DNA from: Pholiota molesta
Lineage: Eukaryota; Basidiomycota; Agaricomycetes; Agaricales; Strophariaceae
Direction of reading: 5' to 3'
Length of the DNA: 64,000 bases
Assembly (NCBI GenBank): GCA_014925825.1
Contig: JACGCK010000072.1
Coordinates: forward strand, 164,391 to 228,390
The position numbers and the translations under genes were made by a program. This document shows, piece by piece, positions 35,591-46,749 of the stretch. The notes beneath the pieces were generated by a model, which was given only the letters and a program-made list of their open reading frames with translations, was not told where the DNA came from and did no database searches. Numbering within the stretch: the stretch's first letter is position 1; each line of letters opens with the position of its first letter.

Positions 35591-36595
35591 TCCTCCGGTG
35601 TGCGCTCCAGGCAACGCCCGCGCGAAGCTTGGACGCGCGAACGCTTGCTCCATGAACGAGCAATCTCTTTGGGGCAAGCTATCGACACAGGAACGTGGAA
35701 GAACTACGGCTCCGCCTTGAATTCATACCTCAACTTCATACGACTCCATGACTTCCCTGTTGACCCAACCGCCGACACCCTATCTTTCTACACGGTCTGG
35801 ACCTCCGCCCACATCAAACCCGACTCCGTGAACTCTTATCTCTCTGGTATCTGTCAGCAACTCGAGCCTTATTTCCCTGACGTACGCAAAAACCGCAATT
35901 CACCTCTCGTCCACAAAACCATGCAAGGTTGCATGCGCCGTCATGGAAGTCCCACGGTCCGTAAGCGCGCGCTTACCATTGAAGACTTAGAAACTGTGGT
36001 CGAACACTACAGCACGTCCACCGACCATGACGACCTCCTCTTCGTAGCCATGCTCCTCACTGGATTTTTCGCATTAATGCGTTTAGGCGAAATGGCTTAT
36101 TCAGACGATACCACTCTACGCGATCCACGGAAAGTCACTACTCGGGCGTCTATCAAAATCAACGATGAATTCTTCCAATTTTTCCTTCCCAGTCACAAAG
36201 CAGACAAGCGCTATGAAGGAAATATTGTGATGGTTCGTCGTAACCACCAGAAAGCTGATCCGTTCAAAGCCTTCGTGTCATACCTGCTTCCCGCGACCAC
36301 CTATTCCCTTACAACTCCGCACTCTGGCTTACCAGCAACGCTCGCGTACCAACTCGGTCCTTCTTCATGCGGCGCCTCCGTACCTTTTTTGCGAAAGACA
36401 TAGGAGGTCATTCTATGCGTGCTGGCGGAGCGACCTTCATGGCCGAATGCGGGTGTCCACCTTCCCTAATCCAGGCCGCGGGCAGATGGGCATCGGAAGC
36501 ATTCGAACTCTACATCAGGAAGAACCCAATCCTCCTCCAAGCTCTATTATTCGCCCGGGACAAGCGTCAGGTAGCCTACAGTCATTCGTCTTGAT
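35582..36595 (+). pseudogene. Tyrosine recombinase ORF3 of C1 (one-base frameshift near 36285)
   Basis: Same protein as the intact 337-aa recombinases of C4 and C5. One C is lost in the SYLASRDH segment, after which reading continues in another frame up to 36403; the correct frame resumes and ends at 36595. The start ATG overlaps the RT stop as ATGA. Catalytic residues are those listed for the C5 copy. Confidence 0.85.
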
Positions 36596-36826
36596 CACTC
36601 CTCACATCACTACCGTTTCATCTTTTGCCCTATTTCTTTGTTACGATATATTTTCCCTTCATCTTTTTCACTTCATTTAACTTTCCTTTCACTTTCACAT
36701 CATCCTCCTTTCCCTCGTCACTTTCCAAACTACAAAAAAAAAAAAAAAAAAACCCTTTTATATATATATGCATTTATACATCTTCATGTCTCCTTCTCCA
36801 TTTTCTTTTTCTTCATAGGGCTTATA
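36596..36826 (+). other. 3' untranslated region of C1 with A tract and TA repeat
   Basis: Pyrimidine-rich sequence between the recombinase stop and the second terminal repeat. It contains an uninterrupted run of about 18 A near 36735-36752, followed by ccctttta and a short (TA)n. The A-run length and one internal interruption vary between copies (for example near 42885-42915 and 45461-45484). Confidence 0.7.
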
Positions 36827-37458
36827 GCCATACCGTACATCAAGACGAATATATTACACGCGAGGCGTCTGGCGCAGAGCCGACACCTCGCCATTTTCGG
36901 CCTACACCTGACTACGCCCACACCTCGGTTCTCACGAACCACCTGCACTCGCCTCTGCAACCTCAAGAGCCTAGGTAAAATTGGTCGGGTTTAAATATTA
37001 TTTACTCTAGTCCAATTATACCGACCAAGGCTCGTTAGTCACATGCGTATTTCCCCACACTGGCCTGGCCGTGTGGATGACCCCCAATTGCGCTGGCCCG
37101 GCCGCGCAATAATATATCGACGGCCACGCTGAGCTGGTCCGCCGCTCATTGCGAGTCTGCCTCACCTTTAATAGAAAGTCGTTCGCAGCGGATTAATTTT
37201 CGTCCGGCATGTGACCCAACTGGGAGGAAGGAAATTTTAAGACAAACTGACTCGCATCCTGGTTTGTCTCCCTTCTTTTCCTTCCTCCACTCGCCATTTG
37301 CAGAGGCTCGACATCTCTCAAAAAACACCCACCCACCACAACCCCTTTTCCTTTCAGTCTAAGATCTTTTTTCCTTTTACCTCCTTATTTTTTGCGCTCA
37401 CACATATGTGATTTTATTTCACATTTCATTTGTCTGTACTCGTTCATATGTATTTATA
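36827..37458 (+). repeat. 3' terminal repeat plus unique tail of C1
   Basis: 36827-37328 repeats the 5' terminal repeat. The next ~130 bp (Thr/Pro-like cacccaccc run, pyrimidine-rich, ending in gtatttatagc) occur only at 3' ends. The repeat-plus-tail unit is 634 bp in the head-to-tail part of the array (54676-55309 and 55310-55943). Confidence 0.8.
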
Positions 37459-37494
37459 GCACCGTACATCAAGACGAATATATTACACGCGAGG

Positions 37495-40400
37495 TGTCGG
37501 CTCTGCGCCAGACGCCTCGCGTGTAATATATTCGTCTTGATGTACGGTGCTATAAATACATATGAACGAGTACAGACAAATGAAATGTGAAATAAAATCA
37601 CATATGTGTGAGCGCAAAAAATAAGGAGGTAAAAGGAAAAAAGATCTTAGACTGAAAGGAAAAGGGGTTGTGGTGGGTGGGTGTTTTTTGAGAGATGTCG
37701 AGCCTCTGCAAATGGCGAGTGGAGGAAGGAAAAGAAGGGAGACAAACCAGGATGCGAGTCAGTTTGTCTTAAAATTTCCTTCCTCCCAGTTGGGTCACAT
37801 GCCGGACGAAAATTAATCCGCTGCGAACGACTTTCTATTAAAGGTGAGGCAGACTCGCAATGAGCGGCGGACCAGCTCAGCGTGGCCGTCGATATATTAT
37901 TGCGCGGCCGGGCCAGCGCAATTGGGGGTCATCCACACGGCCAGGCCAGTGTGGGGAAATACGCATGTGACTAACGAGCCTTGGTCGGTATAATTGGACT
38001 AGAGTAAATAATATTTAAACCCGACCAATTTTACCTAGGCTCTTGAGGTTGCAGAGGCGAGTGCAGGTGGTTCGTGAGAACCGAGGTGTGGGCGTAGTCA
38101 GGTGTAGGCCGAAAATGGCGAGGTGTCGGCTCTGCGCCAGACGCCTCGCGTGTAATATATTCGTCTTGATGTACGGTATGGCTATAAGCCCTATGAAGAA
38201 AAAGAAAATGGAGAAGGAGACATGAAGATGTATAAATGCATATATATATAAAAGGGTTTTTTTTTTTTTTTTTTGTAGTTTGGAAAGTGACGAGGGAAAG
38301 GAGGATGATGTGAAAGTGAAAGGAAAGGTTAAATGAAGTGAAAAAGATGAAGGGAAAATATATCGTAACAAAGAAATAGGGCAAAAGATGAAACGGTAGT
38401 GATGTGAGGAGTGATCAAGACGAATGACTGTAGGCTACCTGACGCTTGTCCCGGGCGAATAATAGAGCTTGGAGGAGGATTGGGTTCTTCCTGATGTAGA
38501 GTTCGAATGCTTCCGATGCCCATCTGCCTGCGGCCTGGATTAGGGAAGGTGGACACCCGCATTCGGCCATGAAGGTCGCTCCGCCAGCACGCATAGAATG
38601 ACCTCCTATGTCTTTCGCAAAAAAGGTACGGAGGCGCCGCATGAAGAAGGACCGAGTTGGTACGCGAGCGTTGCTGGTAAGCCAGAGTGCGGAGTTGTAA
38701 GGGAATAGGTGGTCGCGGGAAGCAAGGTATGACACGAAGGCTTTGAACGGTCAGCTTTCTGGTGGTTACGACGAACCATCACAATATTTCCTTCATAGCG
38801 CTTGTCTGCTTTGTGACTGGGAAGGAAAAATTGGAAGAATTCATCGTTGATTTTGATAGACGCCCGAGTAGTGACTTTCCGTGGATCGCGTAGAGTGGTA
38901 TCGTCTGAATAAGCCATTTCGCCTAAACGCATTAATGCGAAAAATCCAGTGAGGAGCATGGCTACGAAGAGGAGGTCGTCATGGTCGGTGGACGTGCTGT
39001 AGTGTTCGACCACAGTTTCTAAGTCTTCAATGGTAAGCGCGCGCTTACGGACCGTGGGACTTCCATGACGGCGCATGCAACCTTGCATGGTTTTGTGGAC
39101 GAGAGGTGAATTGCGGTTTTTGCGTACGTCAGGGAAATAAGGCTCGAGTTGCTGACAGATACCAGAGAGATAAGAGTTCACGGAGTCGGGTTTGATGTGG
39201 GCGGAGGTCCAGACCGTGTAGAAAGATAGGGTGTCGGCGGTTGGGTCAACAGGGAAGTCATGGAGTCGTATGAAGTTGAGGTATGAATTCAAGGCGGAGC
39301 CGTAGTTCTTCCACGTTCCTGTGTCGATAGCTTGCCCCAAAGAGATTGCTCGTTCATGGAGCAAGCGTTCGCGCGTCCAAGCTTCGCGCGGGCGTTGCCT
39401 GGAGCGCACACCGGAGGAGATCATCATTTTTTTGCTGCCCCCAGCGTGACTCGAGGGGGTTCAAAAATGTTGAAGGTGATCTTTGGACGCAAGCCGAGTG
39501 CATGGGAGAACTGGCGACGAGAGATGGCGTCTGCGACTTCGTTACGCTCACCAGGGACATGTAGGACGCGAAGTTGATGATTCGTCGCTAGGCGAATGTC
39601 CACAGAGGCTTTGAGAATTTCGTTGTATTGGGGTTGCGCCCTTAAGGACGCAAACATGTCGACAGTGTGTGAGTTGTCCGTAAAAATGGCAAAGCGAGCG
39701 GGCTGAGGGAAAAGGGACGCGGCGTGCTCAAGCGCCGCGAGCACACATAAGGCTTCGTAGACAGAGATGAATTCTCCGGAGGTGGTAGCAGGGACGGGAG
39801 CGTAAAATCCAACGTCAAGTGCCGGGTACCAAAAGCCCATCCCTTCTAAGCAAGCGTCGCAAAAAATGAGGGCGTCCGCGTCGTCGATCCCCCAGTCTAA
39901 AGAGCGAAGCAAGTGAACGCCATCCGAGGCACGAATGTGGTTGGCCGCCATTCGAGATCTCGGCGCACGGGAATATTGGTCCAAATAGTTTGATTCGGGG
40001 CGTCTTTTCCAGCGATCTTGGGGTAGAAGTTGTTCAAGCAAGGGCGTAGTAATGGGAAAACATTGAAAGCCCAGTTGAGCCAGCCAGCGAGGCGCTGCCA
40101 ACGACGCAAAGTGTGTTTCACGCCGCGGGCACCATCGGGGAAATTACAGAAATCTGCAATTTCATCTAAGAGATCCGCGCGCGCCTTCGGAGGAAGGGTT
40201 AACGTCATGGCATTGGGGTCAACGTCAATACCAATAATGGTGAGGGGGAACCGGACAGTTGCTTCTTTTCCTTGTATGGAATGCCTAATTCCCGCCAGAG
40301 TTCAAGAAGTTGTACCTGGCTCGAAGGCATTTCCTTTTGGAAAACAGGATCCCAAGTGATACGGTCGCTCCATTCAGGCATGAAGGAATCGTCTGAGTAG

Positions 40401-42139
40401 ACACAAAGCCAGACGAGTCCCTTAACATGAATGGCGATCCAGGTAACAAGGCCGTTGAACGCAATCCAGATACACCCAGAACCCCTGCCACCGAAAGCGT
40501 TGTTCCTATCAACATTCCGCGTGCCATTAATAGTATTGACCTGTTTAATTTGCCAATGAGGGTGCATAGGCATGAGACGATAAGCTTCGGCGACGTCGGA
40601 TTTGACCATGACAAGACGTCCGTCACCCTCGGTCTTACGGATATGAAGGAGAAGCTCGCCCAGGCGCTTCATGTTATCGAGTGGGTAACCTGAGATCGCT
40701 TCGCGAGGGATCATGGAGTTGAGTGAAAAATCGCCTGCGCTCTGGTCAGTGACCATACGCAAATCATCGGAATTAGGCTTAGGAACAGCGTGGATAGGCA
40801 TGCTATACATGCCCGGTAGGAGGTCGGGGCCAAACGAGGGAGAAAAACGACCTTTAGCGATTTCTTCTTGACGTTGAGTCTCCAAGAACGCGGCTTCACG
40901 CGGGTCGCGGGGAGGAGGTAGGGATGCATCATGTGTGACGGGATAACCATCCTTGTGGGTGTCGGCCCAAGGCCAGAAACCTTCACGGAGTCCGCGGCAC
41001 ACTGATGCAACGAAAGCGGGATTGGGGTGGTCACGTAGCAATTCTTCGAAACGGTCAACATTAATTGGAGTAACGATTTTGAACAAATGAGGGTTTTCTG
41101 CGATAGTCTTCCTAACTACAGGATCGTCCAGTTCACTCTGCGGGGGCGAGGGGAGCGGTTCCGCCGTCTCAGTCCAGTCAGCGACGGAGCGCGCGGTGGG
41201 ATAATCACCAGCGGCCCATAGGTTGTGACGCAAGAACTTGGGCTTAAGCCCTCGCGCCAGCCTTTCCTTCACCTTCTTTTCCGCCCTCGCACTCGTGCTG
41301 TCCGTGTCCCTGCTTCTTGCATCGTCTGCAGATATGCTTGTACTTGCAGGAGTTTCCGTCGGGGCAGTGATAGGCGTTGAATCGCTTACAGATGTCTGAT
41401 CCGCGAATCCGTGATCCGTGGCGAGAAGCTGATGCCCCTGATCGTCCGACGTCAGATTGGATTCCGTCCGCGGGGATGATAGCCGAGTAGATGTGATTGA
41501 ACAAGTGGCGATCGGTGAGCAGGATGCTTTGTCCGCCGCCGACCATGTTGCGGACGGCGGCGTCGAACAAGATGATTTTCCGGTGAGATGATGGGGTCTT
41601 GGCTGAGAATTCCCGTCCAATGTAGTCACCGTACTCCCAAAGCTCGTCGCGTCGGTGTGGGAAAACAAACGCGGTCGCTTTCGCGGCCTCACGCCAAGCT
41701 GCGAACCAGTCTCCCATGGTTTGGACACGTCGGAGTGGCTCAGTGTCGCCGAGGCTGATCGTAGTCGATCCCACGCGTCCAAAGTTCTCTTTAGTAGGCG
41801 CGACGAGGTGCAATGCCGAGAACACTTTGTCGAGGTCGACGGCATTGCCTCGGGCGATGTTTTCCCATTCGGAGCTGGGGAAACCTGGGGGGGCGGTGGA
41901 AGATTGTTGGATCCAACGCTTGACGGTACTGATGTCATTTCCGAGAAGCCCAAGGATTCGTCGTGTTTCAGCGCAGCTCGGGTTTGAATCGCGTCGTGCA
42001 GTAAGTTCTCGTTGGAACCATGGCATGTCGCGTTCGTACAATTTTTGCTTTTTGTTTGTCTGTCCGCCTCCATCAGAACCGTATCCTCCGCCTTCTTCGT
42101 CAGATCCGTCGTCGTTGGGTTTTGCTCGTTTCTTGGATG
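37495..42139 (-). mobile_element. Retrotransposon copy C2, inverted, 5'-truncated in gag
   Basis: Mirror image of C1 from its right end back to about position 32869 of C1, so it lacks the 5' repeat, leader and first third of gag. Gag is open from 42230 (a chimeric start in C3 tail sequence) to 41244, and pol from 42073 to 40205, where a G is lost near 40245. Further single-base losses occur near 39948 and 38748, breaking RNase H and the recombinase. It shares private variants with C1 near the junction: absence of the gccat bases before accgtac, and an A instead of G near the tail tctccttattt segment. Confidence 0.85.
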
Positions 42140-44923
42140 CTCGCGTGTAATGTATTCGTCTTGATGTACGGTATGGCGCTATAAATACATATGAACGAGT
42201 ACAGACAAATGAAATGTGAAATAAAATCACATATGTGTGAGCGCAAAAAATAAGGAGGCAAAAGGAAAAAAGATCTTAGACAGAAAGGAAAAGGGGTTGT
42301 GGTGGGTGGGTGTTTTTTGAGAGATGTCGAGCCTCTGCAAATGGCGAGTGGAGGAAGGAAAAGAAGGGAGACAAACCAGGATGCGAGTCAGTTTGTCTTA
42401 AAATTTCCTTCCTCCCAGTTGGGTCACATGCCGGACGAAAATTAATCCGCTGCGAACGACTTTCTATTAAAGGTGAGGCAGACTCGCAATGAGCGGCGGA
42501 CCAGCTCAGCGTGGCCGTCGATATATTATTGCGCGGCCGGGCCAGCGCAATTGGGGGTCATCCACACGGCCAGGCCAGTGTGGGGAAATACGCATGTGAC
42601 TAACGAGCCTTGGTCGGTATAATTGGACTAGAGTAAATAATATTTAAACCCGACCAATTTTACCTAGGCTCTTGAGGTTGCAGAGGCGAGTGCAGGTGGT
42701 TCGTGAGAACCGAGGTGTGGGCGTAGTCAGGTGTAGGCCGAAAATGGCGAGGTGTCGGCTCTGCGCCAGACGCCTCGCGTGTAATGTATTCGTCTTGATG
42801 TACGGTATGGCTATAAGCCCTATGAAGAAAAAGAAAATGGAGAAGGAGACATGAAGATGTATAAATGCATATATATATAAAAGGGTTTTTTTTTGTTTTT
42901 TTTTTTTTTTTTTTTTAATAGTTTGGAAAGTGACGAGGGAAAGGAGGATGATGTGAAAGTGAAAGGAAAGGTTAAATGAAGTGAAAAAGATGAAGGGAAA
43001 ATATATCGTAACAAAGAAATAGGGCAAAAGATGAAACGGTAGTGATGTGAGGAGTGATCAAGACGAATGACTGTAGGCTACCTGACGCTTGTCCCGGGCG
43101 AATAATAGAGCTTGGAGGAGGATTGGGTTCTTCCTGATGTAGAGTTCGAATGCTCGTAAAATCCAACGTCAAGTGCCGGGTACCAAAAGCCCATCCCTTC
43201 TAAGCAAGCGTCGCAAAAAATGAGGGCGTCCGCGTCGTCGATCCCCCAGTCTAAAGAGCGAAGCAAGTGAACGCCATCCGAGGCACGAATGTGGTTGGCC
43301 GCCCATTCGAGATCTCGGCGCACGGGAATATTGGTCCAAATAGTTTGATTCGGGGCGTCTTTTCCAGCGATCTTGGGGTAGAAGTTGTTCAAGCAAGGGC
43401 GTAGTAATGGGAAAACATTGAAAGCCCAGTTGAGCCAGCCAGCGAGGCGCTGCCAACGACGCAAAGTGTGTTTCACGCCGCGGGCACCATCGGGGAAATT
43501 ACAGAAATCTGCAATTTCATCTAAGAGATCCGCGCGCGCCTTCGGAGGAAGGGTTAACGTCATGGCATTGGGGTCAACGTCAATACCAATAATGGTGAGG
43601 GGGGAACCGGACAGTTGCTTCTTTTCCTTGTATGGAATGCCTAATTCCCGCCAGAGTTCAAGAAGTTGTACCTGGCTCGAAGGCATTTCCTTTTGGAAAA
43701 CAGGATCCCAAGTGATACGGTCGCTCCATTCAGGCATGAAGGAATCGTCTGAGTAGACACAAAGCCAGACGAGTCCCTTAACATGAATGGCGATCCAGGT
43801 AACAAGGCCGTTGAACGCAATCCAGATACACCCAGAACCCCTGCCACTGAAAGCGTTGTTCCTATCAACATTCCGCGTGCCATTAATAGTATTGACCTGT
43901 TTAATTTGCCAATGAGGGTGCATAGGCATGAGACGATAAGCTTCGGCGACGTCGGATTTGACCATGACAAGACGTCCGTCACCCTCGGTCTTACGGATAT
44001 GAAGGAGAAGCTCGCCCAGGCGCTTCATGTTATCGAGTGGGTAACCTGAGATCGCTTCGCGAGGGATCATGGAGTTGAGTGAAAAATCGCCTGCGCTCTG
44101 GTCAGTGACCATACGCAAATCATCGGAATTAGGCTTAGGAACAGCGTGGATAGGCATGCTATACATGCCCGGTAGGAGGTCGGGGCCAAACGAGGGAGAA
44201 AAACGACCTTTAGCGATTTCTTCTTGACGTTGAGTCTCCAAGAACGCGGCTTCACGCGGGTCGCGGGGAGGAGGTAGGGATGCATCATGTGTGACGGGAT
44301 AACCATCCTTGTGGGTGTCGGCCCAAGGCCAGAAACCTTCACGGAGTCCGCGACACACTGATGCAACGAAAGCGGGATTGGGGTGGTCACGTAGCAATTC
44401 TTCGAAACGGTCAACATTAATTGGAGTAACGATTTTGAACAAATGAGGGTTTTCTGCGATAGTCTTCCTAACTACAGGATCGTCCAGTTCACTCTGCGGG
44501 GGCGAGGGGAGCGGTTCCGCCGTCTCAGTCCAGTCAGCGACGGAGCGCGCGGTGGGATAATCACCAGCGGCCCATAGGTTGTGACGCAAGAACTTGGGCT
44601 TAAGCCCTCGCGCCAGCCTTTCCTTCACCTTCTTTTCCGCCCTCGCACTCGTGCTGTCCGTGTCCCTGCTTCTTGCATCGTCTGCAGATATGCTTGTACT
44701 TGCAGGAGTTTCCGTCGGGGCAGTGATAGGCGTTGAATCGCTTACAGATGTCTGATCCGCGAATCCGTGATCCGTGGCGAGAAGCTGATGCCCCTGATCG
44801 TCCGACGTCAGATTGGATTCCGTCCGCGGGGATGATAGCCGAGTAGATGTGATTGAACAAGTGGCGATCGGTGAGCAGGATGCTTTGTCCGCCGCCGACC
44901 ATGTTGCGGACGGCGGCGTCGAA
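42140..44923 (-). mobile_element. Retrotransposon copy C3, truncated and internally deleted
   Basis: On the minus strand, from a break in gag at 44923 (FDAAV.. region) through zinc motifs and RT (516-codon open frame 44628-43078). It then jumps at about 43154 from within RNase H straight to the last ~27 codons of the recombinase, followed by 3' UTR, terminal repeat and tail, ending at 42140 where it abuts truncated C2 gag. The ~1.3 kb internal deletion shows little or no microhomology. Confidence 0.82.
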
Positions 44924-46749
44924 GGAGGAAGGAAAAGAAGGGAGACAAACCAGGATGCGAGTCAGTTTGTCTTAAAATTTCCTTCCTCCCAGTTGGGTCA
45001 CATGCCGGACGAAAATTAATCCGCTGCGAACGACTTTCTATTAAAGGTGAGGCAGACTCGCAATGAGCGGCGGACCAGCTCAGCGTGGCCGTCGATATAT
45101 TATTGCGCGGCCGGGCCAGCGCAATTGGGGGTCATCCACACGGCCAGGCCAGTGTGGGGAAATACGCATGTGACTAACGAGCCTTGGTCGGTATAATTGG
45201 ACTAGAGTAAATAATATTTAAACCCGACCAATTTTACCTAGGCTCTTGAGGTTGCAGAGGCGAGTGCAGGTGGTTCGTGAGAACCGAGGTGTGGGCGTAG
45301 TCAGGTGTAGGCCGAAAATGGCGAGGTGTCGGCTCTGCGCCAGACGCCTCGCGTGTAATGTATTCGTCTTGATGTACGGTATGGCTATAAGCCCTATGAA
45401 GAAAAAGAAAATGGAGAAGGAGACATGAAGATGTATAAATGCATATATATATAAAAGGGTTTTTTTTTGTTTTTTTTTTTTTTTAATAGTTTGGAAAGTG
45501 ACGAGGGAAAGGAGGATGATGTGAAAGTGAAAGGAAAGGTTAAATGAAGTGAAAAAGATGAAGGGAAAATATATCGTAACAAAGAAATAGGGCAAAAGAT
45601 GAAACGGTAGTGATGTGAGGAGTGATCAAGACGAATGACTGTAGGCTACCTGACGCTTGTCCCGGGCGAATAATAGAGCTTGGAGGAGGATTGGGTTCTT
45701 CCTGATGTAGAGTTCGAATGCTTCCGATGCCCATCTGCCCGCGGCCTGGATTAGGGAAGGTGGACACCCGCATTCGGCCATGAAGGTCGCTCCGCCAGCA
45801 CGCATAGAATGACCTCCTATGTCTTTCGCAAAAAAGGTACGGAGGCGCCGCATGAAGAAGGACCGAGTTGGTACGCGAGCGTTGCTGGTAAGCCAGAGTG
45901 CGGAGTTGTAAGGGAATAGGTGGTCGCGGGAAGCAAGGTATGACACGAAGGCTTTGAACGGGTCAGCTTTCTGGTGGTTACGACGAACCATCACAATATT
46001 TCCTTCATAGCGCTTGTCTGCTTTGTGACTGGGAAGGAAAAATTGGAAGAATTCATCGTTGATTTTGATAGACGCCCGAGTAGTGACTTTCCGTGGATCG
46101 CGTAGAGTGGTATCGTCTGAATAAGCCATTTCGCCTAAACGCATTAATGCGAAAAATCCAGTGAGGAGCATGGCTACGAAGAGGAGGTCGTCATGGTCGG
46201 TGGACGTGCTGTAGTGTTCGACCACGGTTTCTAAGTCTTCAATGGTAAGCGCGCGCTTACGGACCGTGGGACTTCCATGACGGCGCATGCAACCTTGCAT
46301 GGTTTTGTGGACGAGAGGTGAATTGCGGTTTTTGCGTACGTCAGGGAAATAAGGCTCGAGTTGCTGACAGATACCAGAGAGATAAGAGTTCACAGAGTCG
46401 GGTTTGATGTGGGCGGAGGTCCAGACCGTGTAGAAAGATAGGGTGTCGGCGGTTGGGTCAACAGGGAAGTCATGGAGTCGTATGAAGTTGAGGTATGAAT
46501 TCAAGGCGGAGCCGTAGTTCTTCCACGTTCCTGTGTCGATAGCTTGCCCCAAAGAGATTGCTCGTTCATGGAGCAAGCGTTCGCGCGTCCAAGCTTCGCG
46601 CGGGCGTTGCCTGGAGCGCACACCGGAGGAGATCATCATTTTTTTGCTGCCCCCAGCGCGACTCGAGGGGGTTCAAAAATGTTGAAGGTGATCTTTGGAC
46701 GCAAGCCGAGTGCATGGGAGAACTGGCGACGAGAGATGGCGTCTGCGAC
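44924..46749 (-). mobile_element. Retrotransposon copy C4, 3' half only
   Basis: Minus strand: last ~35 codons of the RNase H ORF (breaking at 46749), intact recombinase, 3' UTR and a terminal repeat cut at 44924 without the unique tail. Its left neighbour C3 is in the same orientation; its right neighbour C5 is inverted. Confidence 0.82.
45626..46639 (-). CDS. Tyrosine recombinase of C4, intact 337 aa
   Basis: Uninterrupted 337-codon ORF. Catalytic residues as expected for a tyrosine recombinase: R167 (ALMRLGE), H277-x-x-R280 (GGHSMRAGG), W303 in the second His/Trp position, and Y311 (FELYIRK). The N-terminal ~120 residues (GTWKNYGSALNSYLNF...) fit a SAM-like core-binding domain. In the element it would integrate a circular DNA intermediate by site-specific recombination. 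It differs from C5 by a few substitutions only. Confidence 0.88.
   Translation of the reverse strand: MMISSGVRSRQRPREAWTRERLLHERAISLGQAIDTGTWKNYGSALNSYLNFIRLHDFPVDPTADTLSFYTVWTSAHIKPDSVNSYLSGICQQLEPYFPDVRKNRNSPLVHKTMQGCMRRHGSPTVRKRALTIEDLETVVEHYSTSTDHDDLLFVAMLLTGFFALMRLGEMAYSDDTTLRDPRKVTTRASIKINDEFFQFFLPSHKADKRYEGNIVMVRRNHQKADPFKAFVSYLASRDHLFPYNSALWLTSNARVPTRSFFMRRLRTFFAKDIGGHSMRAGGATFMAECGCPPSLIQAAGRWASEAFELYIRKNPILLQALLFARDKRQVAYSHSS

Larger units (their letters stand above)
31802..37494 (+). mobile_element. Ngaro/DIRS-type tyrosine-recombinase retrotransposon, copy C1 (nearly full length)
   Basis: Order: 501-bp terminal repeat (31802-32302), short leader, overlapping gag and RT-RNaseH frames (32344-35585), tyrosine recombinase (35582-36595), 3' UTR with an A-rich tract, second copy of the terminal repeat (36827-37328), a unique tail (about 37329-37458), then the first ~35 nt of the repeat again. 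RT, RNase H and tyrosine recombinase without a DDE integrase or protease are diagnostic of YR retrotransposons. No methyltransferase domain follows RNase H, which favours Ngaro over DIRS/PAT (inference). No target duplication is expected and none is seen. The right end is joined to an inverted copy. Three single-base losses relative to other copies (at 32439-32441, 33808-33809, 36285) break gag, pol and the recombinase. Confidence 0.9.

Noticed and set aside
36596..36994. ORFs reading Phe/Leu/Lys-rich peptides in the 3' UTRs (MPYFFVTIYFPFIF..., MLRYIFPSSF...)
   Set aside because: Translation of a pyrimidine-rich UTR and poly(A) tract. Length changes with the A-run between copies.
31802..37328. 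Calling the element an LTR retrotransposon because of its direct terminal repeats
   Set aside because: No protease or DDE integrase, and a clear tyrosine recombinase follows RT-RNaseH. The asymmetric tail also does not fit true LTRs.
37419..37601. Two 60-aa ORFs on opposite strands with nearly the same sequence around 37.4-37.6 kb
   Set aside because: They are the mirror-image product of the palindrome centre, not a gene pair.
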